This document shows positions 1 through 9,449 of a stretch of 64,000 bases of DNA, in pieces. Under the pieces are notes generated by a model. The model had not been told where the DNA came from and did not search any database. It saw only the letters and a list, made by a program, of their open reading frames with translations. How positions within the stretch are numbered: the first letter of the stretch is position 1; each line of letters begins with the position of its first letter. The stretch spans positions 1-64,000 of the forward strand of contig NZ_VTPS01000009.1 in NCBI RefSeq assembly GCF_008274215.1, written 5' to 3'. The position numbers and the translations under genes were made by a program. Source of the DNA: Calorimonas adulescens. GTDB lineage: Bacteria > Bacillota > Thermoanaerobacteria > Thermoanaerobacterales > UBA4877.

Positions 1-45
1 GCCCATATTCCCTTTAAAATTTTGAAGCTGTTTTTTATTTTTTAT

Positions 46-99
46 CCAAAAAAGGGGAGTGCCGCTAACACTTAAATAGTGTTTTGCGACACTCCCTTT
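46..99 (-). terminator. Rho-independent terminator of the leftward gene
   Basis: Read on the minus strand, arms at 90-99 and 51-61 pair, with a second small hairpin inside (67-72 with 78-83), and a run of T follows (A-run at 48-53 on the plus strand). It starts two bases after the stop codon of the gene at 101-1129. Bases 1-45 hold nothing recognisable. Confidence 0.8.
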
Positions 100-100
100 G

Positions 101-1129
101 TTATTGTAGAGATATCGCCTCTTTGCTTATATAACCTATCAGGCCTGTACTGGTAAGGACTTTATAGTAATTTAAGTTATTGTTTATTAAGTTATCTGCC
201 AGCTCATTTAGGTCTTGTATAAGCTTTACTGTTTCGCCATTTGATAATTCTTTTTTCTTTATAAAGTTAATCCCATCATAATCATATAAATCAGTATTGC
301 TGTTTAGATTGGCATAACCACGTATATACCTCATTGATTCGTTATCCCAGTGGTATGTGCTTGATAATTTTCTTTGCTTGACCGTCTTAAATGTATCATC
401 CTCCGGAATGTTTTCATCAAGGGTATTTGATTCCATATATGCCTGGTACGAGTGCACACTGATTAATGTGTTATCCTGACTCATGCTGATTATGGCATCT
501 TCTTTCAGCTTTATCCACTTGTTTTCTGGATTGTTTTCATCCCATGCTGTATTCCAGTAGGCAGTATATTTTTCTGTACCGTTCCATGCCTCTTCAAGTT
601 TGCTATTATTCCATATGAATATTTCATTGATTGTGGATTTAAAGAATGCTCCAAACGATTCGTCAAGAGTTTCTTTAAGTAAGATTAGTGATTTATCATA
701 GAAGGGTAAGGTAAATAATTTAATTGAATTAATTGGTGCAAGATCGGTTGTAGTATAATAAATATAATACTGTTTTTTGCCATTGTTTGGCTCAAGTATG
801 GATAATAGGGAAGAATCGGGTGGGAGAGAAATTCCAATTATTATTTCCTTTTCAGGTCCTCCCAGAATATCACCTGAGCAGATATATGCTTTGACATCTG
901 TTTCATTTTCCCATTCATTCAGATTATTAGCATTGAGTATGATTTTAGTCAATTTATCGAGGGAACTTTGATTTCCGTTTAATGAGCTTTCTACAAGGGT
1001 GTAGCTTATGTCATTATCTGAGAAGATGTTAAAAACCCGCAAATCAAATTTGTTATTATAGAAATACGCAAAAAAAGGTATGCAGATTACAAGCATCAAC
1101 ATGATAAGAGATAAGATAGATCTTTTCAT
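101..1129 (-). CDS. Exported membrane-anchored protein of unknown function, SH3-like C-terminus
   Basis: I do not recognise the family. The protein opens with a lysine-arginine pair and one hydrophobic stretch (about residues 5-24), a signal anchor or uncleaved signal peptide, so most of it should lie outside the membrane. The last 35 residues (YYKVLTSTGLIGYI) resemble a bacterial SH3 strand pattern, which often binds cell wall. I start at 1129 because an AGGGGG ribosome binding site lies 6 bases upstream; the in-frame start at 1168 has none. It is a single-gene unit with its own terminator, divergent from the cysteine desulfurase. A role at the cell surface is inference. Confidence 0.6.
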   Translation of the reverse strand: MKRSILSLIMLMLVICIPFFAYFYNNKFDLRVFNIFSDNDISYTLVESSLNGNQSSLDKLTKIILNANNLNEWENETDVKAYICSGDILGGPEKEIIIGISLPPDSSLLSILEPNNGKKQYYIYYTTTDLAPINSIKLFTLPFYDKSLILLKETLDESFGAFFKSTINEIFIWNNSKLEEAWNGTEKYTAYWNTAWDENNPENKWIKLKEDAIISMSQDNTLISVHSYQAYMESNTLDENIPEDDTFKTVKQRKLSSTYHWDNESMRYIRGYANLNSNTDLYDYDGINFIKKKELSNGETVKLIQDLNELADNLINNNLNYYKVLTSTGLIGYISKEAISLQ

Positions 1130-1179
1130 ACGCAGCCCCCTGAAATAGTATATTTTTGTGAATGACATCGTATGAATAC

Positions 1180-1208
1180 TTGTTTAAAAATTAATATGTG
1201 TCTATAAT
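1180..1208 (+). promoter_or_regulatory. SigA-type promoter of the desulfurase-thiI operon
   Basis: TTGTTT at 1180-1185 and a perfect TATAAT at 1203-1208 are separated by exactly 17 bases. Transcription should begin near 1215, leaving a short leader before the ATG at 1242. Confidence 0.7.
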
Positions 1209-1241
1209 GTGATATGAATAACATTGAGGGAGTTGATTTAG

Positions 1242-2390
1242 ATGGAGATATATTTAGATAACAGTGCTACTACAAGGGTGAGAGATGAGATAATCAATAA
1301 TATTGTTGAGATCATGGTGGATAATTACGGGAATCCTTCTTCATTGCATCATAAGGGTTTTGAAGCAGAGAGGATGCTGCATTATTCCAAAGAGAAGATA
1401 GCTGGTCTATTAAAATGTAGTCCTGAGGAGATATATTTTACATCTGGTGGTACTGAGGCAAATAATTTAGCTATCAGGGGTTTTTTGAAAGCAAATAAGA
1501 GGCGTGGTAATCATATTATAACCACTGCTATTGAGCATCCTTCTGTACTAAATACATTTCTGGACTTAGAGAAAGAAGGTTACAGAGTAACAATACTCCC
1601 TGTTGACGCGATGGGGTATGTTGACGTAGGTGAAGTGAAGAAGTCAATTGTGGATGAGACTGCATTAATCAGTATAATGATGGTTAATAATGAGGTTGGT
1701 ACAATCGAACCCATCAGAGATATTGCAAAAATTACAAAGGATAAGGGGGTGGCGTTACATGTAGATGCTATACAGGGATTTGGGAAATTGGAGTTTAATG
1801 TAAAAGAATATGGTATTGATATGTTATCAATGAGTGGCCATAAGATACATGCTCCTAAAGGTGTGGGGGCACTTTACATCAATAAAGATGTAAGGGTTTC
1901 GCCAATTATTACTGGTGGTGGGCAGGAAAATAACATCAGGTCAGGCACAGAAAATATGCCTGGGATTGTTGGCATGGGGAAGGCTGTTGAATTATTAGAT
2001 GGTAAAATAGAAGCAAATGCCATGCATATGTATAATTTAAAAAAGAGATTTGTGGATGAACTTATGGACCTCGATGGATGGAGCATTAATGGGCCTGGCC
2101 TGAATGAAACCGCTCCGCATATAATAAACATATCCTTTAGTGGGGTGCGTGGAGAGGTACTGGTACACGCCCTTGAGGAATATGGCATATATGTGTCTAC
2201 GGGTTCTGCCTGCTCCTCAAAACACAGTAGTCAAAGTCATGTGCTGAAAGCTTTAGGGTTAAAACACTGTGCCATACAAAGCGCCATAAGAATAAGCACA
2301 TCTATCTTCAATACTGAGGAAGAAATGATTGAGACAGCAAGGGTGCTCAAACAAATTATACCTGAATTGCGCAAATATGCAGGGAGGTAA
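1242..2390 (+). CDS. iscS: Cysteine desulfurase (NifS/IscS family), probable sulfur donor to ThiI
   Basis: This is a PLP enzyme that removes sulfur from cysteine as a protein-bound persulfide. At 382 residues it is full length. Visible landmarks are EIYLDNSATT at the N-terminus, the substrate-binding region around H99, the PLP lysine K201 in SGHK and the catalytic cysteine C324 in STGSACSS. GGGAG precedes the ATG. It lies three bases before thiI, the same pairing as nifZ-thiI in Bacillus subtilis, where the desulfurase feeds 4-thiouridine synthesis. No iscU or suf genes are nearby, so a dedicated role in tRNA thiolation is the best inference, although broader Fe-S supply cannot be excluded. 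Confidence 0.93.
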   Translation: MEIYLDNSATTRVRDEIINNIVEIMVDNYGNPSSLHHKGFEAERMLHYSKEKIAGLLKCSPEEIYFTSGGTEANNLAIRGFLKANKRRGNHIITTAIEHPSVLNTFLDLEKEGYRVTILPVDAMGYVDVGEVKKSIVDETALISIMMVNNEVGTIEPIRDIAKITKDKGVALHVDAIQGFGKLEFNVKEYGIDMLSMSGHKIHAPKGVGALYINKDVRVSPIITGGGQENNIRSGTENMPGIVGMGKAVELLDGKIEANAMHMYNLKKRFVDELMDLDGWSINGPGLNETAPHIINISFSGVRGEVLVHALEEYGIYVSTGSACSSKHSSQSHVLKALGLKHCAIQSAIRISTSIFNTEEEMIETARVLKQIIPELRKYAGR

Positions 2391-2393
2391 ATA

Positions 2394-3551
2394 TTGCAAA
2401 TGAGAAAATTATTTCTGCTAAGTTATGGTGAGATGTCCCTAAAAGGGTCAAACAAAAAATTTTTTGAAGACATGCTAATAAGAAATATTAAAAACAGATT
2501 TAAAAACTGCCTGATTGAAAAATTGTCCGGGAAGCTGCTATTTACATTGGAGAGCAGCCAATCAGATAGAGATATAATTGACGAATTTAAAAAGATTTTT
2601 GGTATAAGCCGTATTGCAAAGGTATATGAGACAGACTTGCTTTTAGAGTCCATAGAAGAACTGGCGGTTGAATTATTGAAAGACTCAGACTTTAACAGTT
2701 TTAAGGTTGAAGCTAAAAGACCAAATAAAGCATTTGCTTACTTGAGCCCTGAGATAAATAAACTTCTTGGTCAGTATATTCTTGAAAATATCGAAGGTAA
2801 AAAGGTGGATGTCCATAATCCCGATTTAACAGTATATGTAGAAATACGTGACAAAGCTTTTATCTATATTGATGCTGAAAGGGGAGCTGGTGGCTTGCCA
2901 TATGGTACCTCGGGCAAAGCTGTGTCTCTGCTTTCTGGTGGTATTGATAGCCCAGTATCGTCATGGATGATGATGAAAAGGGGAATTGAAATTATCCCGG
3001 TCCATTTTTACAGCTTTCCGTTTACAAGTGAGCGGTCTAAGCAGAAGGTAATAGACATAACCAAAGAGCTCTCAAGGTATTCGAGTGATGGTATTAAACT
3101 TTATATAGCATTCTTTACGAATATCCAGAAATCAATTTATGAGAACTGCCCGGAGAATTACATTGTTACTATCATGCGGCGTATGATGATGAGAATAGCA
3201 TCGAGAATTGCTGAAAAAGAAAATGCTATAGGCATAATAACCGGAGAAAATGTTGGACAGGTAGCAAGCCAGACACTGGAAAGTATGTATGTCACAAATT
3301 CAGTAGCCAGTATGCCTGTTTATAGACCGGTAATAGGAATGGATAAACAGGATATCATTAAAATTTCACATGATATAGGTACCTACGATATTTCCATCAG
3401 ACCATATGAAGACTGCTGCACAGTTTTTGTACCTAAACACCCTGTTATAAAACCAAGTTTAGAAAGAGTTAATGAGATAGAGAAAGATCTTGACATTGAT
3501 GGGCTGGTAGAGGAAAGCATAGAAAGAGCAGAAACTTTGTATGTCAGGTAA
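2394..3551 (+). CDS. thiI: tRNA 4-thiouridine synthetase ThiI
   Basis: ThiI adenylates uridine-8 of tRNA and inserts sulfur delivered by the desulfurase encoded just upstream. The 385-residue protein has an N-terminal ferredoxin-like/THUMP half and a PP-loop ATP pyrophosphatase half opening at S181 (SGGIDSP). It stops without the C-terminal rhodanese domain of the E. coli enzyme, as is usual in Firmicutes. A conserved Cys-Cys pair occurs near the end (YEDCC). I start at the TTG at 2394, with a strong GGAGG site 6 bases upstream; the ATG at 2400 would be 12 bases away. Confidence 0.93.
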   Translation: MQMRKLFLLSYGEMSLKGSNKKFFEDMLIRNIKNRFKNCLIEKLSGKLLFTLESSQSDRDIIDEFKKIFGISRIAKVYETDLLLESIEELAVELLKDSDFNSFKVEAKRPNKAFAYLSPEINKLLGQYILENIEGKKVDVHNPDLTVYVEIRDKAFIYIDAERGAGGLPYGTSGKAVSLLSGGIDSPVSSWMMMKRGIEIIPVHFYSFPFTSERSKQKVIDITKELSRYSSDGIKLYIAFFTNIQKSIYENCPENYIVTIMRRMMMRIASRIAEKENAIGIITGENVGQVASQTLESMYVTNSVASMPVYRPVIGMDKQDIIKISHDIGTYDISIRPYEDCCTVFVPKHPVIKPSLERVNEIEKDLDIDGLVEESIERAETLYVR

Positions 3552-3563
3552 AAGTCATAATAC

Positions 3564-3585
3564 TATACTACTGGTATGTAGTATA
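3564..3585. repeat. Small hairpin after thiI
   Basis: An 8-bp perfect inverted repeat (TATACTAC with GTAGTATA, 6-base loop) sits 12 bases after the thiI stop. The bases after it on the plus strand are A rather than T, so it is not a classical terminator. It may end or protect the thiI mRNA. Confidence 0.35.
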
Positions 3586-3661
3586 AAAAATAAAGATGAA
3601 AAATCTGGGGAAACATTCAAAAAACAACATATCCGAGTATATGAATAGACCAACATGAAAG

Positions 3662-3718
3662 CGCACCTGACACAATGTGTCTATGAAGGTTATAATTTTA
3701 AGACCGTTGTCAGGTGCG
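3662..3718. repeat. 11-bp inverted repeat between convergent thiI and ychF
   Basis: CGCACCTGACA at 3662-3672 pairs perfectly with TGTCAGGTGCG at 3708-3718, and a second palindrome (GACACA-A-TGTGTC, 3669-3681) overlaps the left arm. Neither strand has the T-run of an intrinsic terminator. It could be a two-way stop for the convergent genes or the remnant of a small mobile repeat. Confidence 0.45.
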
Positions 3719-3748
3719 TGGAAATTGTCACCACAGTATAGTCAGCTT

Positions 3749-4855
3749 TTATACATTAAACCTGAAGACTACTACATCACCATCTTGCATTATATATTCC
3801 TTACCCTCTGAACGTATTAAACCCAGTTCACGTGCTCTTATCTGGCTTCCTGCGTGTACCAGGTCATCAAAAGATACAACCTCTGCTCTTATAAAACCTC
3901 TTTCAAAGTCACTGTGTATTTTCCCGGCAGCTTGAGGGGCCTTGGTATTTTTCACTATTGTCCATGCCCTAACTTCTTTTGGTCCTGCAGTAAAAAAAGT
4001 AATATAGCCAAGTATCTGATAAGCCTTTCTGATCAGCTTATTCAATCCCGGTTCTTCAATACCTATATCCTTTAAGAAAGCCAATTTTTCGCTATCTTCA
4101 AGGTCGGCAATCTCTGCTTCAATTTTTGCACAGATAGGTATAACTTCTGATCCTTCCCTTTCAGCATACTGTTTTAAAGAATTTATATATTTATTATTTT
4201 CACTGTCCAATATTTCATCTTCATTAATATTTGCTACATAAAGTACTGGCTTGTATGTAAGCAGGTCAAGAGTTTTGACAAACTCCATCTCTTCATTGTT
4301 ATCAAAACTCATCTTTCTCACTGGTATACCATTTTCTAATTCGTCTTTAATCCTTTCCAGTATTTCTACCTGCTTTATATAGGTTCTATCCCCGGATTTT
4401 GTCATCTTTTTAGTACGTTCCAAACGCCTTTCTATGGTTTCAAGGTCAGCAAATATCAGTTCCAGCGATATTGTTTCAACATCCCTCACTGGATCAATCG
4501 TGGTGTCAACATGGATTATATTTTCATCTTCAAAACATCTAACCACATGTATTATAGCATCAACATTTCTTATGTGAGAAAGAAATTTATTGCCAAGTCC
4601 TTCGCCTTTACTGGCACCTCGTACGAGCCCGGCTATATCAACGAATTCCACAGTGGCATGTATTATTTTTTGAGGATGCTCCATATCGGCTAATATTTGT
4701 AGTCTATGATCTGGGACGTCAACAACACCAACATTTGGCTCAATAGTACAGAATGGATAATTTTCAGCAGATACACCAACCTTAGTTAACGCATTAAACA
4801 ATGTGCTTTTTCCTACATTTGGTAATCCGACAATTCCTGCCTGCATCTGTTTCAC
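3749..4855 (-). CDS. ychF: Redox-regulated ATPase YchF (OBG family)
   Basis: YchF is a universally conserved OBG-family P-loop protein that binds ATP and associates with ribosomes. The 368-residue protein starts with the G1 motif GLPNVGKST (residues 10-18). In place of the NKxD that confers guanine specificity it shows NINED, as expected for the ATP-preferring YchF branch. A helical insertion and a C-terminal TGS domain ending in DGDVVVFRF complete the usual order. It is monocistronic, divergent from the sporulation lipoprotein gene, and has its own promoter at 4879-4907. Confidence 0.95.
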   Translation of the reverse strand: MKQMQAGIVGLPNVGKSTLFNALTKVGVSAENYPFCTIEPNVGVVDVPDHRLQILADMEHPQKIIHATVEFVDIAGLVRGASKGEGLGNKFLSHIRNVDAIIHVVRCFEDENIIHVDTTIDPVRDVETISLELIFADLETIERRLERTKKMTKSGDRTYIKQVEILERIKDELENGIPVRKMSFDNNEEMEFVKTLDLLTYKPVLYVANINEDEILDSENNKYINSLKQYAEREGSEVIPICAKIEAEIADLEDSEKLAFLKDIGIEEPGLNKLIRKAYQILGYITFFTAGPKEVRAWTIVKNTKAPQAAGKIHSDFERGFIRAEVVSFDDLVHAGSQIRARELGLIRSEGKEYIMQDGDVVVFRFNV

Positions 4856-4878
4856 CTCAAAAATTTTGGTCTTTTTAA

Positions 4879-4907
4879 ATTATATAATAACAGGAAAATT
4901 ATTGCAA
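4879..4907 (-). promoter_or_regulatory. SigA-type promoter of ychF
   Basis: On the minus strand TTGCAA (4907-4902) and a perfect TATAAT (4884-4879) are 17 bases apart. The start codon lies 24 bases further on. Confidence 0.65.
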
Positions 4908-4990
4908 CCTGACACTTAAATGCAGTACAACCATCAAATAATTTAATATTTGACATTGTACAGGTAAAAATAAATTTGAGGTGAGAAAAT

Positions 4991-5530
4991 ATGAAAAAGA
5001 ATAAATTAATATATGTAGTAATGATAGTGATGATATTTGCCATTATCGTTGAAGGATGTCAAGCGGCTCAAAGACCTGCATCACCGAGAATTACCCCGAG
5101 GACTACAAGGTATACACCCTCTGCCCCAAAGACAACACCATCTATACCATCACCAGGAGTGCCTTCTCCTTCAGTACCGAATAACTTATCTACAACCCCA
5201 TCAACAGTGAATATGAGGGCATCTACTATAGCTAATGCTGTTAACAAGATAAATGGTGTTGACAGGAGTTCAGTTGTAATAAGTGGGAACAATGCGGTAG
5301 TTGGCGTGAAGGTAACATCAAATTACCCTGGCAATGATATCGACAAACTAAAAAGAAATGTGGTTAACACGGTTAAAACAACCGATAAGGGCATAAAAAA
5401 TGTATATGTGACGACTGATGCAGGTCTATTTGACAGGATAGACAGGATAGCAAAGGATATAACATCAGGAAAGAGCTTAACAGGTTTTTCTGATGAAATT
5501 GGAGATATTATAAAAAAGATAAGTCATTAA
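4991..5530 (+). CDS. YhcN/YlaJ-type sporulation lipoprotein
   Basis: The N-terminus is a lipoprotein signal: two lysines, a hydrophobic core and C23 within IVEGCQ, where signal peptidase II would cut. A proline/threonine/serine-rich linker (about residues 25-70) follows. The C-terminal half (VNKINGVDRSSVVISGNNAVVGV, later GIKNVYVTTDAGLFDRI) matches the conserved core of the YhcN/YlaJ family, whose members sit in the inner spore membrane and influence germination in Bacillus. GAGGTGAG precedes the ATG, and a hairpin terminator follows immediately. The family call is firm; the precise role is unknown. Confidence 0.8.
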   Translation: MKKNKLIYVVMIVMIFAIIVEGCQAAQRPASPRITPRTTRYTPSAPKTTPSIPSPGVPSPSVPNNLSTTPSTVNMRASTIANAVNKINGVDRSSVVISGNNAVVGVKVTSNYPGNDIDKLKRNVVNTVKTTDKGIKNVYVTTDAGLFDRIDRIAKDITSGKSLTGFSDEIGDIIKKISH

Positions 5531-5562
5531 TGAAAGCCGGGCATTATACCCGGTTTTCATTA
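5531..5562 (+). terminator. Terminator of the YhcN/YlaJ gene
   Basis: GAAAGCCGGG pairs with CCCGGTTTTC across a 7-base loop, one base after the stop codon, and is followed by an AT-rich run. It rules out an in-frame ATG at 5530 as the start of the next gene, since that codon lies at the foot of the stem. Confidence 0.6.
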
Positions 5563-5607
5563 ATAAAGTGTGGGTGTGTTAAATATACTGGAGAAAGGGG
5601 GATAAGG

Positions 5608-6726
5608 GTGGAGTTTAAATACGCTATTGGAAATTTTGGTATATTTTATATTAACACAACAATAAGCACTTTTTTTGTAATGGTATTTCGTTTAAATGGA
5701 ATTCAAAATCCTGCGATACTTTTTGGAACGGGTTTATTAATGGGGGCATTTATTCAACCATTAATAGGCATAATAAGTGATATTTATATTAGTAAAGGCA
5801 GGAAAATTTTTATAATATTAGGTGTATTGATATGTGTTATATCAACATTGCTGCTGTTTTCAAAAAAAGGAAATATAATTTTTAACGTTATACTTTTTTA
5901 CATAGGTTTTCATCTTTATCAGATACCGCTTAGTGCGTTTATTCCTGATAATATTGAGGAAGACAAACTTAATACTGTATCTGGATTATGGAATGCAACA
6001 GGGAGTTTGGGTTCGATAGTTGCCCCAATTTTGGGAACCATTATGCTGCAAAAAGGCTACAATTATTTATTTTTAGGTATGTTTATTGTTATTATTATTT
6101 CTGCCGGAATTCCATTAGTATTGGTTAAAGAAAAAAAAGGCCAATTTTATAATAATAATGTAATTAATTCTCTTATTATTTATTTGACAGACAAAAATGT
6201 AAGAAACTTTTATATATCAAAATGCCTTTGGTGGGGCGGTTTAGGTGCATTTTTACCATTTATTATGGAGAATCTCATTTTTAAAGGAGTATCAGCAGAT
6301 GAAGCAGGAAAGATATGCACAGTTTTTATGATTTTTAACTGCATATCCTCAATATTTATATCAAGAGTAAAATTGGGCAGTGTTATATTACCACTAGCTA
6401 TTGCACTAATTACATTCAGTGGCTGCAATCTTTTGTTTTATATAAGTTCTAATATAAAATGGATATTTATATTAATTCCAATCTTTGGGGTTTCTTATGG
6501 GACAATTATGGTGTGTTCATATAATTTGATGATAAGGATGATACCGAAGGGAGAGGGGGGGATGTATCTTGGATTCGACAATATTTTTGTGAACATCCCC
6601 CAGGCAATATCTGCTTTTCTTGTATCTTCTTTGGCCATATACGATAAGGATATTTTTTTAATTATATCTTCATCATTTATGGCACTGGCGTGTATTTATA
6701 TATATCACTCATGGGATATTTCATGA
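5608..6726 (+). CDS. MFS transporter, SLC45-like
   Basis: This is an integral membrane carrier with about 12 hydrophobic segments over 372 residues. The pattern, with GNFGIFYINTTISTFFV at the start and LMGAFIQPLIGIISD followed by a basic loop (SKGRK), fits the major facilitator superfamily, closest in appearance to SLC45/GPH-like sugar carriers. No substrate can be read from the sequence. I start at the GTG at 5608, which has GAAAGGGGG upstream; an ATG at 5530 lies inside the preceding terminator. It ends shortly before an independent promoter, so it looks like a single-gene unit. Confidence 0.75.
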   Translation: MEFKYAIGNFGIFYINTTISTFFVMVFRLNGIQNPAILFGTGLLMGAFIQPLIGIISDIYISKGRKIFIILGVLICVISTLLLFSKKGNIIFNVILFYIGFHLYQIPLSAFIPDNIEEDKLNTVSGLWNATGSLGSIVAPILGTIMLQKGYNYLFLGMFIVIIISAGIPLVLVKEKKGQFYNNNVINSLIIYLTDKNVRNFYISKCLWWGGLGAFLPFIMENLIFKGVSADEAGKICTVFMIFNCISSIFISRVKLGSVILPLAIALITFSGCNLLFYISSNIKWIFILIPIFGVSYGTIMVCSYNLMIRMIPKGEGGMYLGFDNIFVNIPQAISAFLVSSLAIYDKDIFLIISSSFMALACIYIYHSWDIS

Positions 6727-6770
6727 TATACCAATGTACTATTATGATAAATTATGAGGCATGACATTTA

Positions 6771-6800
6771 TTGACTTATTGCATCGTGGAAAAGTATAAT
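6771..6800 (+). promoter_or_regulatory. SigA-type promoter of the M16 gene pair
   Basis: TTGACT (6771-6776) and a perfect TATAAT (6795-6800) are 18 bases apart. The leader to the ATG at 6869 is about 60 bases. Confidence 0.65.
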
Positions 6801-6868
6801 CTATAGTATTCCCGATATGCTTATGAGATAATATAAGATATATAATCAAAACAGGAGGAGGTTGTATA

Positions 6869-8131
6869 ATGAACATGGATAATGCAGTAAACATTAATGA
6901 TAATTTTACCCTGATTATTGATAGAGCGAGCCATTTTAAAACTATAACATTGAATCTTTACATTATGGAGCAGCTAGGTGAAAATGTAACAAAGTTTGCT
7001 TTGCTACCCTTGGTATTAAAACATGGGTCGAGAAATTTGCCAACTTTAAGAGACATTGAAAGCAGGCTTGACAATATGTATGGTGCTTTATTCAATATAG
7101 ATGTATTTAAAAAGGGTAACATACAGCTGGCAAATTATAGTTTGAGCGTTTTAAACGATAGATATGCTGATAATAGGCACTTAATAGATGACGCTTTGAG
7201 TTTCCTTAATGAAGTTCTATTTAATGTTCTAGTAGAAAACAATAAGTTTAATCAAAAGTATGTGGAAATAGATAAGGATAACATAAGAAAAATGATTGAA
7301 GCAAGAATTAATGACAAGAGAACATACGCCATTGAGAGATGCATTGAACTTATGTGTGCTGGTGATCCTTATGCCATTTATCCTCTTGGCATTGCAGATG
7401 ATATAAATAATATTAATGAGGAAAATTTATATAGCTACTATATTGACCTGTTTAGAAGAACAAGGGTTGTGATGGTTATTACTGGTGATATTGTTTCCAA
7501 AGATATGGTAGAAAAGGTAAAACAGATATTGCCAATTAATATACCAGACAGAAGAGTTTATTTTACCGGGGATTTAATTAAAAAAACTGATGAACTGCAT
7601 TTTTATAGTGAGTCTATGGATGTAACACAGGGTAAGTTGTCAATTGGCTATACAACAGAAACAAGACCCTGTGACGATGATTATTTTAGTCTGATGCTGT
7701 TTAATTCAATACTAGGGGGTGGACCTCAGTCAAAGCTATTTAATAATGTAAGAGAAAAAGCAAGCTTGGCCTATTATGCTTCTTCAAGATTGGAAAGATT
7801 CAAGGGAATATTGGAGATTTATTGTGGGATAGAGCTGGAAGACTATGAAAAAGCGTTGGAGATTATTGATAAACAAGTGGAAGAATTGAAGGCTGGGAAT
7901 ATAACAGACTATGAGTTCGAGGCATCAAAATCCGAATTGATTCATACGTTTAAGTCAATATTTGATAGTCCAAATAGAAGGGCTGGTTTATATCTCGGTG
8001 AATTACTTGCAGGTACCAATTACGGGCCAGAAGACTATATAAGAAAAATTTCCAGCCTTACCAGAGAAGACGTAGTAGAGGTTGGTCAAAAGGTAAATAA
8101 AAATACTGTATATTTTTTGAAAAACAAATAA
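6869..8131 (+). CDS. ymfF: M16 peptidase-like protein, YmfF type (no zinc motif)
   Basis: This 420-residue protein has the fold signature of M16 (insulinase/processing peptidase) proteins, but I find no HxxEH zinc motif in its N-terminal half, so it is probably the non-catalytic partner. It is followed 25 bases later by a second M16 protein that keeps the motif, matching the ymfF-ymfH arrangement in Bacillus. In M16 pairs one subunit usually carries the zinc and the other shapes the substrate chamber. GGAGGAGG precedes the start. The physiological substrate is unknown. Confidence 0.8.
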   Translation: MNMDNAVNINDNFTLIIDRASHFKTITLNLYIMEQLGENVTKFALLPLVLKHGSRNLPTLRDIESRLDNMYGALFNIDVFKKGNIQLANYSLSVLNDRYADNRHLIDDALSFLNEVLFNVLVENNKFNQKYVEIDKDNIRKMIEARINDKRTYAIERCIELMCAGDPYAIYPLGIADDINNINEENLYSYYIDLFRRTRVVMVITGDIVSKDMVEKVKQILPINIPDRRVYFTGDLIKKTDELHFYSESMDVTQGKLSIGYTTETRPCDDDYFSLMLFNSILGGGPQSKLFNNVREKASLAYYASSRLERFKGILEIYCGIELEDYEKALEIIDKQVEELKAGNITDYEFEASKSELIHTFKSIFDSPNRRAGLYLGELLAGTNYGPEDYIRKISSLTREDVVEVGQKVNKNTVYFLKNK

Positions 8132-8156
8132 TGATGGTAGAAGGAGAGTGCTGACG

Positions 8157-9449
8157 ATGAATTTTGAAGAGATTATTAAGGATAATGTCCTTAATGAAAC
8201 TATTTTTAGAAAAAAATATGAAAATGGTTTGGATGCATATGTTTTACCTAAAAAAGGTTTTTCCAAGAGCTTTGCTTCTCTAACGGTAAAGTACGGCTCC
8301 AACGACAGTAATTTTGTGTCATTGGGAAGCGACAGGCCGATTAAAGTACCTGACGGAGTGGCACATTTTTTGGAACATAAAATGTTTGAGAAAGAATATG
8401 GGAGTGTATTTGAACGGTTTGATAAGCTTGGTGTGTCTGCAAATGCGTATACAACTAACACGCATACAAGCTATTATTTTATCAGTACTGACAATTATTA
8501 TGAAGCACTGAATATTCTTCTTGAATTTGTGCAAGTGCCTTACTTTACCGATGAGACAGTTGAAAAAGAGAAGGGAATTATAATTCAGGAGTTGAGGATG
8601 TACAATGATGACCCTGAAAGGGAGATATTTAATAACCTTTTAAATTCCATGTTTATTGAACATCCTGTTAAAATAGATGTTGGGGGTACTGTAGAGAGCG
8701 TAAGAAGCATTGACAAAGATGTTTTATACTTATGCTATAATTCATTTTATAAACCGGATAATATGATATTTTTATCTATTGGAGATGTTGACCCGGGAAA
8801 GATTTTTGATTATGTGGAAAAGAGAATTGTTTGCAAGCAACAAGGAGAAATAAAAAGGATATATTCTGATGAACCTGATCAAATAAAAGAAAGCTATATT
8901 GAAAAGACAATGAATGTATCAATGCCATTAATGATTTTAGGATTCAAAGATATCAGTAAAGAAACAAATACAAAACTTTTGCTAAAAAAGTACGTCGATG
9001 TCACCATTAGCCTTGAAGCTCTGTTTGGCAAGAGTTCTGAAATATATAGCGAGCTCTATAATAAAGGCTTGATTACATCAAATCTGGGTTATGAATATGA
9101 AGCTGAATTAGATTATGGGTTTGTATTGATCTCATGCAGTACAGCTTCTCCACAAAAAGTTAATGAAGAGATAAGAGAGTATATAAAAACGAAAAGCGAT
9201 GTTGGAATAGATGAAGGTGAGTTTATGAAAGCAAAAAGGGTCATAAAGGGAGCAGTTATAAAGGCATTTGACTCGATTGAGACCCTTGGCCATTTTTATA
9301 ACTCATTTATGGTTAAGGGAATTAATGTATTTGAGTATATAGATGTCATCAACAACACAACACTCAGTGAGGTAAATGAAAGATGGAAGTCGATTTTGGA
9401 CTTTGATAGGGCTGTTTTATCAGTTATAAAGCCAGAAGAGAGAATTTAA
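8157..9449 (+). CDS. ymfH: M16 family zinc peptidase, YmfH type
   Basis: This is the catalytic half of the M16 pair. HFLEH (H70, E73, H74 from the chosen start) is the inverted zinc motif, and the downstream KEKGIIIQELRMYNDDP segment carries the third zinc-ligand glutamate. Length (430 residues) is normal. The ATG at 8157 is preferred over the GTG at 8148, which sits almost on the AAGGAG ribosome binding site. The gene ends inside its own terminator. It probably forms a heterodimer with the upstream protein. Confidence 0.85.
   Translation: MNFEEIIKDNVLNETIFRKKYENGLDAYVLPKKGFSKSFASLTVKYGSNDSNFVSLGSDRPIKVPDGVAHFLEHKMFEKEYGSVFERFDKLGVSANAYTTNTHTSYYFISTDNYYEALNILLEFVQVPYFTDETVEKEKGIIIQELRMYNDDPEREIFNNLLNSMFIEHPVKIDVGGTVESVRSIDKDVLYLCYNSFYKPDNMIFLSIGDVDPGKIFDYVEKRIVCKQQGEIKRIYSDEPDQIKESYIEKTMNVSMPLMILGFKDISKETNTKLLLKKYVDVTISLEALFGKSSEIYSELYNKGLITSNLGYEYEAELDYGFVLISCSTASPQKVNEEIREYIKTKSDVGIDEGEFMKAKRVIKGAVIKAFDSIETLGHFYNSFMVKGINVFEYIDVINNTTLSEVNERWKSILDFDRAVLSVIKPEERI

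Noticed and set aside
1209-1241. Riboswitch or T-box before the cysteine desulfurase
   Set aside because: The leader from the mapped promoter to the ATG is only about 27 bases, too short for either.
5530-5607. Upstream start for the MFS transporter
   Set aside because: The ATG at 5530 lies at the foot of the preceding terminator hairpin, and the extra 26 residues do not resemble a transporter N-terminus.
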